A DNA stretch of 64,000 nt from NCBI RefSeq assembly GCF_019550915.1, contig NZ_JAHWCI010000009.1:231676-295675 (forward strand), given 5' to 3'. Below, one piece after another: positions 37,540 through 45,599 of this stretch. The translations under genes and the position numbers were made by a program. The notes under the pieces are model-generated. The model did not search any database, was not told where the DNA came from, and saw nothing but the letters and a program-made list of their open reading frames with translations. Within the stretch, counting starts at the first letter, position 1; every line of letters starts with the position of its first letter. The stretch is from Mumia sp. zg.B17. Its GTDB lineage: Bacteria > Actinomycetota > Actinomycetes > Propionibacteriales > Nocardioidaceae.

Positions 37540-38766
37540 ATGAGCACCGCCACCGACGCACCTGCTCTCCCGAGGGCCGCCCAGACCCGCAACCTGATCC
37601 TCGCCACCTGGGCGTTCGCGATCAGCTTCTGGGCGTGGAACATGATCGGGCCGCTCGCGGCCCGCTACGCCGGCGACATGGACCTGAGCTCCACGCAGAA
37701 GTCGCTCGCGGTCGCGGTCCCCGTGATCGTCGGGTCGCTGGGCCGGATCGCGGCCGGCACGCTCACCGACAAGTACGGCGGCCGGCTGATGTTCACCGTC
37801 CTGCTCGTCGCGACGGCGCCGTTCGTGGTCCTCGTCGCGGTGGCAGGCAACGCCGACTCCTACGCCCTGCTTCTCGTCTTCGGGTTCTTCCTCGGCATCG
37901 GCGGCACGACGTTCGCGGTCGGCATCCCCACGGTGAAGGCGTGGTACGAGAAGCCTCGCCAGGGCTTCGCGACCGGCCTGTTCGGTGCGGGCATGGGTGG
38001 CACGGCACTGTCGTCGTTCTTCACCCCGCGCTTCGTGGACTGGTTCGGCTACATGGCGACGCACGTGATCCTCGCCGTCGCCCTGCTGGCGACGGCCGCG
38101 GCGTGCTGGGCGTTCATGCGGGACTCCCCACGCTGGAGCCCGGCGGCGGACAAGGCCGGACCCAAGCTCCTGGCGGCGCTCAAGGAGCCGGTGACCTGGC
38201 AGATGTCCCTGCTCTACGCGATCGTGTTCGGCGGGTTCGTGGCGTTCTCCACGTATCTGCCCACCTATCTCGGCGACGTGACGACCTACGGGTACGGCCT
38301 CACGGAGGCCGGTGAGCGGACGGCGGGGTTTGCGCTGGCGGCCGTGATCGCGCGTCCCGTCGGCGGTGCACTGTCGGACAGGTTGGGGCCGCGGTTCGTC
38401 ACCCTCGTCTCGCTCGCCGGCACCGCGGTGATGGCCGTGGTGCTCGCCCTGCGTCCCGAGCCGGAGTGGCCGGCCGGTCTCGCCTTCGTGGCGATGGCGG
38501 CGTTCCTGGGGCTCGGGTCGGGGTCGGTGTTCGCGTGGGTCGCCCAGCGCGCCCCGGCCGACAAGACCGGCTCGGTCACCGGGATCGTCGGTGCCGCCGG
38601 TGGTCTCGGTGGCTTCTTCCCGCCGCTGGTGATGGGTGCGACCTACAACGAGGAGGACCACACCTACACGGTCGGGCTCACGCTGCTCTGCATCACGGCG
38701 GCGCTGGTGTTCCTGTTCACCCTGGTCGGGCTTCGCGAGCGGCCGGGTGACCGCCGCAAGGCGTGA
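37540..38766 (+). CDS. narK: Nitrate/nitrite transporter, NarK family
   Basis: A 408-residue major-facilitator permease with 12 predicted helices. Nitrate-signature-like Gly-rich segments are present: FGFFLGIGGTTFAVGIP in helix 5 and GIVGAAGGLGGFFPPL in helix 11. It imports nitrate for NarG or exports nitrite. A GAAAGG ribosome-binding site precedes ATG 37540, 38 bp after narI, so it belongs to the nar operon. No regulator or cofactor gene is adjacent. Confidence 0.92.
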   Translation: MSTATDAPALPRAAQTRNLILATWAFAISFWAWNMIGPLAARYAGDMDLSSTQKSLAVAVPVIVGSLGRIAAGTLTDKYGGRLMFTVLLVATAPFVVLVAVAGNADSYALLLVFGFFLGIGGTTFAVGIPTVKAWYEKPRQGFATGLFGAGMGGTALSSFFTPRFVDWFGYMATHVILAVALLATAAACWAFMRDSPRWSPAADKAGPKLLAALKEPVTWQMSLLYAIVFGGFVAFSTYLPTYLGDVTTYGYGLTEAGERTAGFALAAVIARPVGGALSDRLGPRFVTLVSLAGTAVMAVVLALRPEPEWPAGLAFVAMAAFLGLGSGSVFAWVAQRAPADKTGSVTGIVGAAGGLGGFFPPLVMGATYNEEDHTYTVGLTLLCITAALVFLFTLVGLRERPGDRRKA

Positions 38767-38778
38767 TCCGTACGCCGG

Positions 38779-39573
38779 TCAGGCCGCAACCGGCGAGACT
38801 CCGCGCGTGCGCTCGAGGATCACTGCGGCGACGAGGTCGGGGTCGTCGATCATCGGGACGTGGCCGCAGCCGGGGAGGGCCACGTGCGTCGCCGTCGGGA
38901 GCCGTCGACGTGCCTCCTGCGCCTGGGACGGGAGGAGGATGCGGTCCTTCGCCCCCCAGGCCACCGTCGTCGGGACCGACGGCCGGCCGCGGTAGTGGTA
39001 GCGCGCCCCCGACCGAAGCACCCGGACGAAGGCGTCGGCGTCGCGCAGGGCGAAGGTGTCGCCGAGGAAGTCGTCGGCGGTGATCCGCCCCGGGTGGGCG
39101 AACAGCGACGACATCGCCGCCGCCCGGGTCCAGCGGCGGGTCGAGATGCGGCGGACGAACGGCTCGGGAAGGCGGGAGGTGCCCTTCAGCCCGAGCAATA
39201 CCGCGAACGCCCAGGCGCGGCCGGGCTCGGTCCAGAACCCGGCGGGGGAGAGCGCCGTCGCGGTACGCACGGAGCCGCAGGCGGCGAGCTCGAGGGCCAG
39301 GGCGCCACCGAGGGAGTTGCCGACGACGTGGGGCCGGTCGATCCCGACGGCGGCGAAGAAGTCGGCCAGCGCCTCGGTGAGCTGGTCCATGCCGTCGCGC
39401 CTGCTCCTCGGGAGGGCCCGCGACGCGCCGAAACCGGGGAGGTCCAGAGCGACGACGTCGTGGTGCGCGGCGAGCCGTGACAGCACGGGGTTCCACGCCT
39501 CCTTGCGGTGACCGATCCCGTGGAGGAGGACGAGCGGCTCACCGGAGCCCTGCCTGCTGTAGACGACGCTCAT
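38779..39573 (-). CDS. Alpha/beta hydrolase
   Basis: A 264-residue hydrolase with oxyanion-hole HGIG, nucleophile GNSLGG (Ser at about residue 95), acid in AWGAKD and catalytic His in GCGHVPMID, so the full triad is visible. The fold is close to meta-cleavage hydrolases and haloperoxidase-like esterases. It is convergent with narK and divergent from the racemase across a region with an alternating TGTCAC/GTGACA array that may control it. Confidence 0.82.
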   Translation of the reverse strand: MSVVYSRQGSGEPLVLLHGIGHRKEAWNPVLSRLAAHHDVVALDLPGFGASRALPRSRRDGMDQLTEALADFFAAVGIDRPHVVGNSLGGALALELAACGSVRTATALSPAGFWTEPGRAWAFAVLLGLKGTSRLPEPFVRRISTRRWTRAAAMSSLFAHPGRITADDFLGDTFALRDADAFVRVLRSGARYHYRGRPSVPTTVAWGAKDRILLPSQAQEARRRLPTATHVALPGCGHVPMIDDPDLVAAVILERTRGVSPVAA

Positions 39574-39584
39574 CGACGCTCTCC

Positions 39585-39616
39585 TGTCACGCGGGATGTG
39601 ACATCGGACGTGTCAC
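39585..39616. promoter_or_regulatory. Alternating TGTCAC/GTGACA operator array
   Basis: TGTCAC (39585-39590), GTGACA (39598-39603) and TGTCAC (39611-39616) are separated by exactly 7 bp each time, giving two overlapping dyads that share the middle half-site. The array lies 12-43 bp upstream of the hydrolase ATG at 39573. The half-site and N7 spacing recur upstream of fadA (44,234). Confidence 0.6.
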
Positions 39617-39648
39617 ACTCGGCGAGCGTAGCCGCAGGTGGCGCGCGC

Positions 39649-39678
39649 TTGCCACTCTGACAGTCCTACTGTCACAAT
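39649..39678 (+). promoter_or_regulatory. Racemase promoter with TGACAGT-N3-ACTGTCA operator
   Basis: TTGCCA (39649-39654) and CACAAT (39673-39678) are 18 bp apart, with CACAAT ending 6 nt before the GTG start. The perfect dyad TGACAGT-CCT-ACTGTCA (39658-39674) fills the spacer and covers part of the -10. A bound repressor would exclude RNA polymerase; the shape fits a TetR-type operator. Confidence 0.6.
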
Positions 39679-39684
39679 CAGGGC

Positions 39685-40890
39685 GTGACCGACACCACAC
39701 CGCCGTCCGGCCCGCTGTCCGGCCCGCTGTCCGGCCTCAGGGTCGTGGAGATCGCGGGGATCGGCCCCGGCCCCTTCGCCGCGATGCTCCTCGCCGACCT
39801 TGGCGCGGACGTCGTCCGTGTGGACCGGGTGTCGCCGGGAGGCCTCCAGTCGCTGCCGCAGGAGCGTGACGTCCTCGCCCGCGGTCGCCGTACGGTCGCG
39901 ATCGACCTCAAGCAGCCCGACGGTGTCGCCGTCCTGCTCGAGCTGGTCGAGCGAGCCGACGTGCTGGTCGAGGGCTTCCGGCCCGGCGTCGCCGAGCGGC
40001 TCGGCTTCGGCCCCGACGTCTGCCTCGAGCGCAACCCTCGGCTGGTCTACGGACGCATGACGGGGTGGGGCCAGGACGGCCCGCTCGCCTCGAGCGCCGG
40101 GCACGACGTCAACTACGTCGCCGTCTCCGGGGCGCTCGACCCGATCGGCCGCGCGGGCGGGCCCCCGCAGATCCCGATGAACCTGCTCGGCGACTTCGCG
40201 GGTGGCTCGCTCTACCTCGTCGTCGGCCTCCTCGCCGCTCTCCTCGAGGCACGCACCTCCGGCCGCGGCCAGGTCGTCGACGCCGCGATCGTCGACGGCA
40301 CGGCGCACCTGCTCACGATGATCACCAACCTCCAGCAGGTCGGCGCCTGGAACGATGCCCGCGGCACCAACCTCCTCGACAGCGGTGCGCCGTTCTACGA
40401 CGTGTACGAGACCTCCGACGGACGCTGGATGTCCGTGGGCGCGCTGGAGCCGCAGTTCTATGCGGAGATGGTGCGGCTGCTCGGCCTCGACGTGCCGGCC
40501 GACGTGGCGCTGCCCGACTCACCGCTGCCCGACCGCAACGACCCTCGCGTCTGGCCGGAGCTGCGCGCCCGCCTGGCGGCCCGCTTCGCCGAGCGCACGC
40601 AGGCCGAGTGGGCGGAGGTCTTCGAGGGCACGGACGCGTGCGTGGCGCCCGTGGTCCCGATTCGCGACGCACCCCAGCACCCGCACCTCGCCGCGCGCGG
40701 CACGTACGTCGAGCACGACGGCGTCGTCCAGGCGGCGCCCGCACCGCGGTTCTCGCGGACTCCGGCCACCCTGGGGCGTCCCCCCGCCCGGCCCGGGGCG
40801 CACACCCGCGAAGCCCTCGCCGCGTGGGGCGTCGGCGACGTCGACGCCCTCGTCGCGTCCGGCGCCGTCGTCCAGAACGATCCGTCCTAA
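39685..40890 (+). CDS. Alpha-methylacyl-CoA racemase (CaiB/BaiF superfamily)
   Basis: A 401-residue class III CoA-transferase-fold enzyme that epimerises (2R)- and (2S)-methylacyl-CoA esters so methyl-branched lipids can enter beta-oxidation. The diagnostic block MTGWGQDGP...GHDVNY and the GDFAGGS block carry His140 and Asp170, 30 residues apart, matching the His126/Asp156 pair of the mycobacterial enzyme Mcr. The N terminus contains a small tandem repeat (SGPLSGPLSG). Leaderless GTG start at 39685. It is followed by an acyl-CoA dehydrogenase gene. Confidence 0.9.
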   Translation: MTDTTPPSGPLSGPLSGLRVVEIAGIGPGPFAAMLLADLGADVVRVDRVSPGGLQSLPQERDVLARGRRTVAIDLKQPDGVAVLLELVERADVLVEGFRPGVAERLGFGPDVCLERNPRLVYGRMTGWGQDGPLASSAGHDVNYVAVSGALDPIGRAGGPPQIPMNLLGDFAGGSLYLVVGLLAALLEARTSGRGQVVDAAIVDGTAHLLTMITNLQQVGAWNDARGTNLLDSGAPFYDVYETSDGRWMSVGALEPQFYAEMVRLLGLDVPADVALPDSPLPDRNDPRVWPELRARLAARFAERTQAEWAEVFEGTDACVAPVVPIRDAPQHPHLAARGTYVEHDGVVQAAPAPRFSRTPATLGRPPARPGAHTREALAAWGVGDVDALVASGAVVQNDPS

Positions 40891-40915
40891 CCACGACACC
40901 ACGAAGGGCCCGCCG

Positions 40916-42058
40916 ATGCAGCGCACCATCTTCACCGAGGACCACGACGCGTTCCGCGACGCCTTCCGGACCTTCGTCGACAAGGAGATCAAGCCGTACC
41001 ACGCACAGTGGGAGATCGACGGCATCGTCTCCCGCGACATGTGGCGGGCTGCCGGTCGGCAGGGCTTCCTCGGCTTCATGATGCCGGAGGAGCACGGCGG
41101 TGGCGGGGTCTCGGACTTCCGCTACAACGCGATCATCGACGAAGAGCTGGCGCGGGCGCACGCCAGCGGTGTCGGCTTCCCGCTGCACGTCGACCTCGTG
41201 TCGGGATACCTGCTGTCGTACGCGAACGAGGAGCAGAAGGCGCGCTGGCTGCCCGCGTTCTGCAGCGGCGAGTCGATCGCGGCGATCGCCATGACCGAGC
41301 CCGGCACCGGCTCGGACCTCCAGGCGATCGCGACCACGGCGATCGACCAGGGCGACCACTACCTCGTCAACGGCCAGAAGACCTTCATCTCCAACGGCAT
41401 CCTCGCCGACCTCGTGATCGTCGCGGTCAAGACCGACCCGAGCGCGGGGGCGCGGGGCGTCTCGCTGATCGTGCTGGAGCGCGGCATGGAGGGCTTCGAG
41501 CGCGGTCGCAACCTCGACAAGCTCGGCCTCAAGGCGCAGGACACCGCCGAGCTCTTCTTCACCGACGTCAGGGTCCCCAAGGAGGACCTCCTCGGCGAGG
41601 AGGGCAACGGCTTCGTCTACCTGATGGAGAAGCTCCCTCAGGAGCGGCTCGCGATCTCGGTGGCCGCCGCCGCCGCGTGCCGCGCCGTCATCGACCTCAC
41701 GTTGGAGTACGTCAAGGAGCGCAAGGCGTTCGGACGTCCGATCGGCTCCTTCCAGAACACCCGCTTCACCCTCGCCGAGCTCGAGACCGAGGCGCAGATC
41801 GCTCAGGTCTTCGTCGACCGCTCGATCATGGAGCTCAACGCCGGCACGCTCACCATCTCCGACGCGGCGATGGGCAAGTGGTGGACGACCGAGGTCCAGA
41901 AGAAGACGGTCGACCAGTGCCTCCAGCTCTTCGGCGGGTACGGCTTCATGAGCGAGTACCCGATCTCCAAGGCGTACGCGGACACGCGCATCCAGACCAT
42001 CTACGGGGGCACGACCGAGATCATGAAGGAGATCATCGGCCGCACGATGGGTCTCTGA
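40916..42058 (+). CDS. Acyl-CoA dehydrogenase, LCAD-like
   Basis: A 380-residue FAD enzyme introducing the 2,3 double bond in acyl-CoA. FAD-binding AMTEPGTGSDL and YVKERKAFG(R) signatures are clear. The C-terminal IYGGTTEIMKEII has Gly where medium/short-chain enzymes have the catalytic Glu (YEGT). This places it with the long-chain and isovaleryl types, whose catalytic Glu sits on another helix. It starts 25 bp after the racemase and probably uses its product. Chain length specificity not determinable. Confidence 0.92.
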   Translation: MQRTIFTEDHDAFRDAFRTFVDKEIKPYHAQWEIDGIVSRDMWRAAGRQGFLGFMMPEEHGGGGVSDFRYNAIIDEELARAHASGVGFPLHVDLVSGYLLSYANEEQKARWLPAFCSGESIAAIAMTEPGTGSDLQAIATTAIDQGDHYLVNGQKTFISNGILADLVIVAVKTDPSAGARGVSLIVLERGMEGFERGRNLDKLGLKAQDTAELFFTDVRVPKEDLLGEEGNGFVYLMEKLPQERLAISVAAAAACRAVIDLTLEYVKERKAFGRPIGSFQNTRFTLAELETEAQIAQVFVDRSIMELNAGTLTISDAAMGKWWTTEVQKKTVDQCLQLFGGYGFMSEYPISKAYADTRIQTIYGGTTEIMKEIIGRTMGL

Positions 42059-42096
42059 GGGTCGCCTGCCGGCCGCGCGTCCGACAGGATGGCGGC

Positions 42097-42516
42097 ATGA
42101 CTGAGTCTCCACAACGGACCGGGACGATCGTCGTCGGCAGCGACGGCTCGGCGGGAGCGCGACGCGCGCTCCACTGGGCGATGACGGAGGCCGACCTGCG
42201 GGGCGCGGCGGTGCAGGTCGTGATCACCGTGGATCCCGACCGATCGTCGGTCCGGACCATCGCCGAGGGCGAGCGCCTCGCGGCCGAGACGGCCGAGGTG
42301 GCCGCGCTCCACGACGGCGACGCCGAGGTGTCGGTCGGCGTCCACGAAGGGCTGCCGGTCGACATCCTCCTGTCGGTCGCTGCTGGGGCGCAGATGCTCG
42401 TGATCGGCAGCCACGGCACGTCCACGATCAGGCACAACGCCCTGGGCTCGGTCAGCGACGTCCTCGCCCGGACCGCCCCGTGCCCCGTCGTGATCCTGCC
42501 GATGGGGGTGGACTGA
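42097..42516 (+). CDS. Universal stress protein, single domain
   Basis: A 139-residue UspA-fold protein. It starts IVVGSDGSAGARRAL and ends with the ATP-binding pattern GSHGTSTIRHNALGSVSDVLARTAPCPVVI (G-2x-G-9x-G-S). A CAGGAT -10-like box lies 6 nt before the ATG, so it may have its own leaderless promoter despite being only 38 bp after the dehydrogenase gene. Confidence 0.88.
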   Translation: MTESPQRTGTIVVGSDGSAGARRALHWAMTEADLRGAAVQVVITVDPDRSSVRTIAEGERLAAETAEVAALHDGDAEVSVGVHEGLPVDILLSVAAGAQMLVIGSHGTSTIRHNALGSVSDVLARTAPCPVVILPMGVD

Positions 42517-42547
42517 CCAGAGCCGTCGAGCGGTCTATCGTGCGGAC

Positions 42548-43264
42548 ATGACCCCGACAGGACCGGACCGGATGTCGGTCGAGCAGCTCGCCGAGCGGGT
42601 CGGGATGAGCGTCCGTACGATCCGCTTCTACGCCGGCCGAGGGCTCATCCCGCCGCCGGTCCGCGAGGGGCGCAACGGGTTCTACGGTGCCGACCACCTG
42701 GTGCGGCTCGAGCTCGTGCGCGAGCTCCAGGCGCACGGCTTCACGCTCTCGGCCATCGAGGGATACCTCGAGCGCCTCTCGCCCACGGCCACGCCGGGCG
42801 ACGTCGCGCTTCAACGCACGATGCTGGCGCCCTGGCTCTCCGACCTGCCCGAGACGGCCGACCGGTCGACGCTGGAGGCGCGCGCGGGCAGGCCGCTGTC
42901 CGACGACGACATCGAGCTGCTCGTCGCGCTGCGGGTGGTCGAGCCGACGCCCGACGAGGACGTCTTCCGAGTCGCGCCCGCCCACCTGTCGATCGGCATC
43001 GAGCTCATGGACCTCGGTCTCCCGCTCGACGGCGCCGTCGAGGCCGAGCGCATCTTCGAGACGCATGCCCGGGCGATCGCGGAGGAGCTGACCGAGGTCT
43101 TCCGCGACAAGGTGCTGCCGCACTACCGAGCGAGCGGCGAGTCGTCGGAGGCGATCGCGGCGATGGTCGAGCGCTTCAAGCCGCTCACGGTGCAAGCGCT
43201 CGTGACGGCCTACGAGAGCGCCGTCAACGAGACCAAGCGCGAGATAGTACGCCGCCGGTCGTAG
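42548..43264 (+). CDS. MerR-family transcriptional regulator
   Basis: A 238-residue regulator. The MerR HTH is at residues 9-80 (LAERVGMSVRTIRFYAGRGLIPPPVREGRNGFYG). The long C-terminal part is helical and unlike metal-sensing MerR proteins, which carry Cys pairs; none are present. A TATCGT -10 (42536-42541) lies 6 nt before the ATG. It is placed inside a run of CoA-metabolism genes on the same strand and may control them or the next hydrolase. Effector unknown. Confidence 0.85.
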   Translation: MTPTGPDRMSVEQLAERVGMSVRTIRFYAGRGLIPPPVREGRNGFYGADHLVRLELVRELQAHGFTLSAIEGYLERLSPTATPGDVALQRTMLAPWLSDLPETADRSTLEARAGRPLSDDDIELLVALRVVEPTPDEDVFRVAPAHLSIGIELMDLGLPLDGAVEAERIFETHARAIAEELTEVFRDKVLPHYRASGESSEAIAAMVERFKPLTVQALVTAYESAVNETKREIVRRRS

Positions 43265-43305
43265 GGTTCCGGAAGGATCACAGCTCGTCCTCCCCGAGGG
43301 GGCCC

Positions 43306-44217
43306 ATGTCTTCGCAGACGACCGGTGCGGCGCCGGTCACCGCCGTACCCGCCTGGTTCTCCGAGGCGGTCGCAACGCCGTACCACCGCCACGACGTCGA
43401 CGTGGCCGGCGCACGGATCGCCTACCGCACGTGGGGCGAGCCGGGGATGCCTGTGGTCGTGCTCGTGCACGGAGGCGCGGCGCACGCCGGCTGGTGGGAC
43501 CACGTCGCCCCGTTCCTCGCGGCGTCGCACCGGGTCGCCGCGATCGATCTCTCCGGGCATGGCGACTCGCAGTGGCGACGGCAGTACGACCTCGCCACCT
43601 TCGCCGAGGAGGTGATGGCGGTCGCCGCGGCCGAGACGCCGTCCGGTGGTGCACAGGACGGCGTCTTGCCGGTCGTGATCGGGCACAGCATGGGCGGGTT
43701 CGTGAGCCTGACCGCGGCCCGTGACCACGGGTCACGGCTCGCTGGCGCCTGCGCGATCGACTCCCCGGTGCGCCAGATGTCGCCGGAGACCCGCGCGTGG
43801 AAGGAGTCCGGGCGGCACCTGCCCGGCAACAAGGTCTATCCCAGCTGGGACGAGATCGTGCGCCGTTTCCGTACGCTGCCGCCCGACGACGCGACCCTCC
43901 CGTACGTCCGTGAGCACGTGGCGGCGGGCTCGGTGCGCGAGGTGGAGGGCGGCTGGACCTGGAAGTTCGACCCGCACGTGTTCCTCAGCGCCCAGATGGA
44001 GCCCGCCGAGGTGGCCGAGACCGACTGCCCCACGGCCCTGGTCCGAGGGGAGCGGGGCATGGCGACCACCGACATCACGACAACGGTCGCCGAGCGGCTG
44101 GGCGGGCACGTTCCCGTCACCGTCGTCCCGGACGCGGGGCACCACATCATGCTCGACCAGCCGGTGGCCCTCGTGGCCGCGCTCCAGGTGCTCCTCGGGG
44201 AGTGGTCTCGCCACTGA
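43306..44217 (+). CDS. Alpha/beta hydrolase
   Basis: A 303-residue hydrolase: HGGAAHAGWWD oxyanion region, GHSMGGF nucleophile elbow (about residue 127), and GHHIMLDQP with the catalytic His. The order and size resemble epoxide hydrolase/haloperoxidase-like enzymes. It lies 41 bp after the MerR gene on the same strand. Substrate unknown. Confidence 0.82.
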   Translation: MSSQTTGAAPVTAVPAWFSEAVATPYHRHDVDVAGARIAYRTWGEPGMPVVVLVHGGAAHAGWWDHVAPFLAASHRVAAIDLSGHGDSQWRRQYDLATFAEEVMAVAAAETPSGGAQDGVLPVVIGHSMGGFVSLTAARDHGSRLAGACAIDSPVRQMSPETRAWKESGRHLPGNKVYPSWDEIVRRFRTLPPDDATLPYVREHVAAGSVREVEGGWTWKFDPHVFLSAQMEPAEVAETDCPTALVRGERGMATTDITTTVAERLGGHVPVTVVPDAGHHIMLDQPVALVAALQVLLGEWSRH

Positions 44218-44233
44218 CCACCGCGGCAACACC

Positions 44234-44252
44234 ATGACAGCGGTGGTGTCAT
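44234..44252 (+). promoter_or_regulatory. ATGACA-N7-TGTCAT inverted repeat upstream of fadA
   Basis: A perfect 6-bp-arm dyad with a 7-bp spacer, ending 18 bp before the fadA -35 box. It has the same TGACA-N7-TGTCA core as the array at 39,585-39,616. Position upstream of -35 would suit an activator or a second, cooperative repressor site. Confidence 0.6.
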
Positions 44253-44270
44253 AGTGGCCTTTAGGTATCA

Positions 44271-44299
44271 TTGACACACTCGTTACTCGCAAGTAACTT
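44271..44299 (+). promoter_or_regulatory. fadAB promoter with GTTACT-N4-AGTAAC operator
   Basis: A consensus -35 TTGACA (44271-44276), a 17-bp spacer and -10 TAACTT (44294-44299). The perfect dyad GTTACT-CGCA-AGTAAC (44282-44297) occupies the spacer and most of the -10, which strongly suggests repression, as by a TetR-family fatty-acid regulator. Predicted start near 44306, 25 nt before the ATG. Confidence 0.75.
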
Positions 44300-44330
44300 T
44301 GTCGGGTCGTCAACGAATCGAAGGACCGCC

Positions 44331-45542
44331 ATGACTGAGGCATTCATCTACGACGCGATCCGCACCCCCCGCGGGCGCGGCAAGAAGACCGGATCCCTGC
44401 ACGAGGTGAAGCCCATCAGCCTCGTGACCGGGCTCCTCGAGGAGGTCCAGAAGCGCAACCCGACTCTGGATCCCGGCCAGGTCGAGGACCTCGTCCTCGG
44501 CTGCGTCACCCCTGTCGGCGACCAGGGCGCCGACATCGCCAAGACCGCCGCGCTCGCCGCGGGACTCCCCGACAGCGTCGCGGGCGTGCAGCTCAACCGC
44601 TTCTGCGCCTCGGGCCTCGAGGCGGTCAACCAGGCCGCGCAGCGCGTCCGGTCCGGCTGGGAGGACCTGATCCTCGCCGGCGGCGTCGAGTCGATGAGCC
44701 GCGTCCCGATGGCCGCCGACGGTGGCGCCTGGGCGATGGACCCGGCCACCGCGTTCGCGACCGACTTCGTGCCCCAGGGCATCGGCGCCGACCTGATCGC
44801 GACGATCGAGGGCTTCAGCCGCACCGACGTCGACACCTACGCCGCGGAGTCGCAGGCGCGTGCCGCCAAGGCGATCGCCAACGGCTACTTCGCCAAGTCG
44901 GTCGTCCCGGTGCAGGACGTCAACGGCCTCACGATCCTCGACCACGACGAGTTCGTGCGTCCGGGCACCACGGTCGAGTCGCTGTCCTCGCTCGCACCGT
45001 CGTTCGAGGCGATCGGCAACTTCGGCGGGTTCGACGCCGTCGCCCTCGAGAAGTACCACTCGGTCGAGAAGATCGACCACGTCCACCACGCCGGCAACAG
45101 CTCCGGCATCGTGGACGGTGCCGCGATCGTCGTGATCGGCAACGAGGAGGCGGGCCGGCGCAACGACCTCACCCCGCGCGCCCGGATCCTCGCGACCGCG
45201 GTCTCCGGCTCGGAGCCCACGATCATGCTCACCGGCCCTGCGCCGGCGACCCGCAAGGCTCTCGCGAAGGCGGGCCTCGAGGCGAGCGACATCGACCTGT
45301 ACGAGATGAACGAGGCGTTCGCCGCGGTGGTGCTGCGCTTCATGCGGGACATGTCCGTCCCGCACGACATCGTCAACGTCAACGGTGGAGCGATCGCGAT
45401 GGGCCACCCGCTCGGCGCGACCGGTGCGATGATCCTCGGCACCCTCGTCGACGAGCTCGAGCGACGCGACCAGCGCTACGGCGTCGCGACGCTGTGCGTC
45501 GGCGGCGGCATGGGCATCGCCACCGTCGTCGAGCGTCTCTGA
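44331..45542 (+). CDS. fadA: Acetyl-CoA acyltransferase (thiolase), FadA
   Basis: A 403-residue thiolase, the last step of the beta-oxidation cycle, forming the beta subunit of a FadB-FadA complex. The acyl-accepting Cys92 is in [16 protein letters not shown] and GHPLGATGA are present, and the second catalytic Cys is in TLCVGGGMG. An AAGGA ribosome-binding site precedes ATG 44331. It is followed by fadB at 57 bp, the arrangement of the actinobacterial trifunctional enzyme operon. Confidence 0.94.
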   Translation: MTEAFIYDAIRTPRGRGKKTGSLHEVKPISLVTGLLEEVQKRNPTLDPGQVEDLVLGCVTPVGDQGADIAKTAALAAGLPDSVAGVQLNRFCASGLEAVNQAAQRVRSGWEDLILAGGVESMSRVPMAADGGAWAMDPATAFATDFVPQGIGADLIATIEGFSRTDVDTYAAESQARAAKAIANGYFAKSVVPVQDVNGLTILDHDEFVRPGTTVESLSSLAPSFEAIGNFGGFDAVALEKYHSVEKIDHVHHAGNSSGIVDGAAIVVIGNEEAGRRNDLTPRARILATAVSGSEPTIMLTGPAPATRKALAKAGLEASDIDLYEMNEAFAAVVLRFMRDMSVPHDIVNVNGGAIAMGHPLGATGAMILGTLVDELERRDQRYGVATLCVGGGMGIATVVERL

Positions 45543-45599
45543 TCCCTCGCCCACCGACTCACCCTTTCTTGACGAGCAGAGTTCACGGAGCACACACGA

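Noticed and set aside
30619..38766. Horizontally acquired nitrate-respiration island
   Set aside because: Codon use and composition match the flanks and there are no mobility genes, direct repeats or tRNA at the borders.
39703..39738. Tandem 12-bp repeat as a regulatory element
   Set aside because: It lies within the racemase coding sequence and encodes a short Ser-Gly-Pro-Leu repeat; probably simple slippage.
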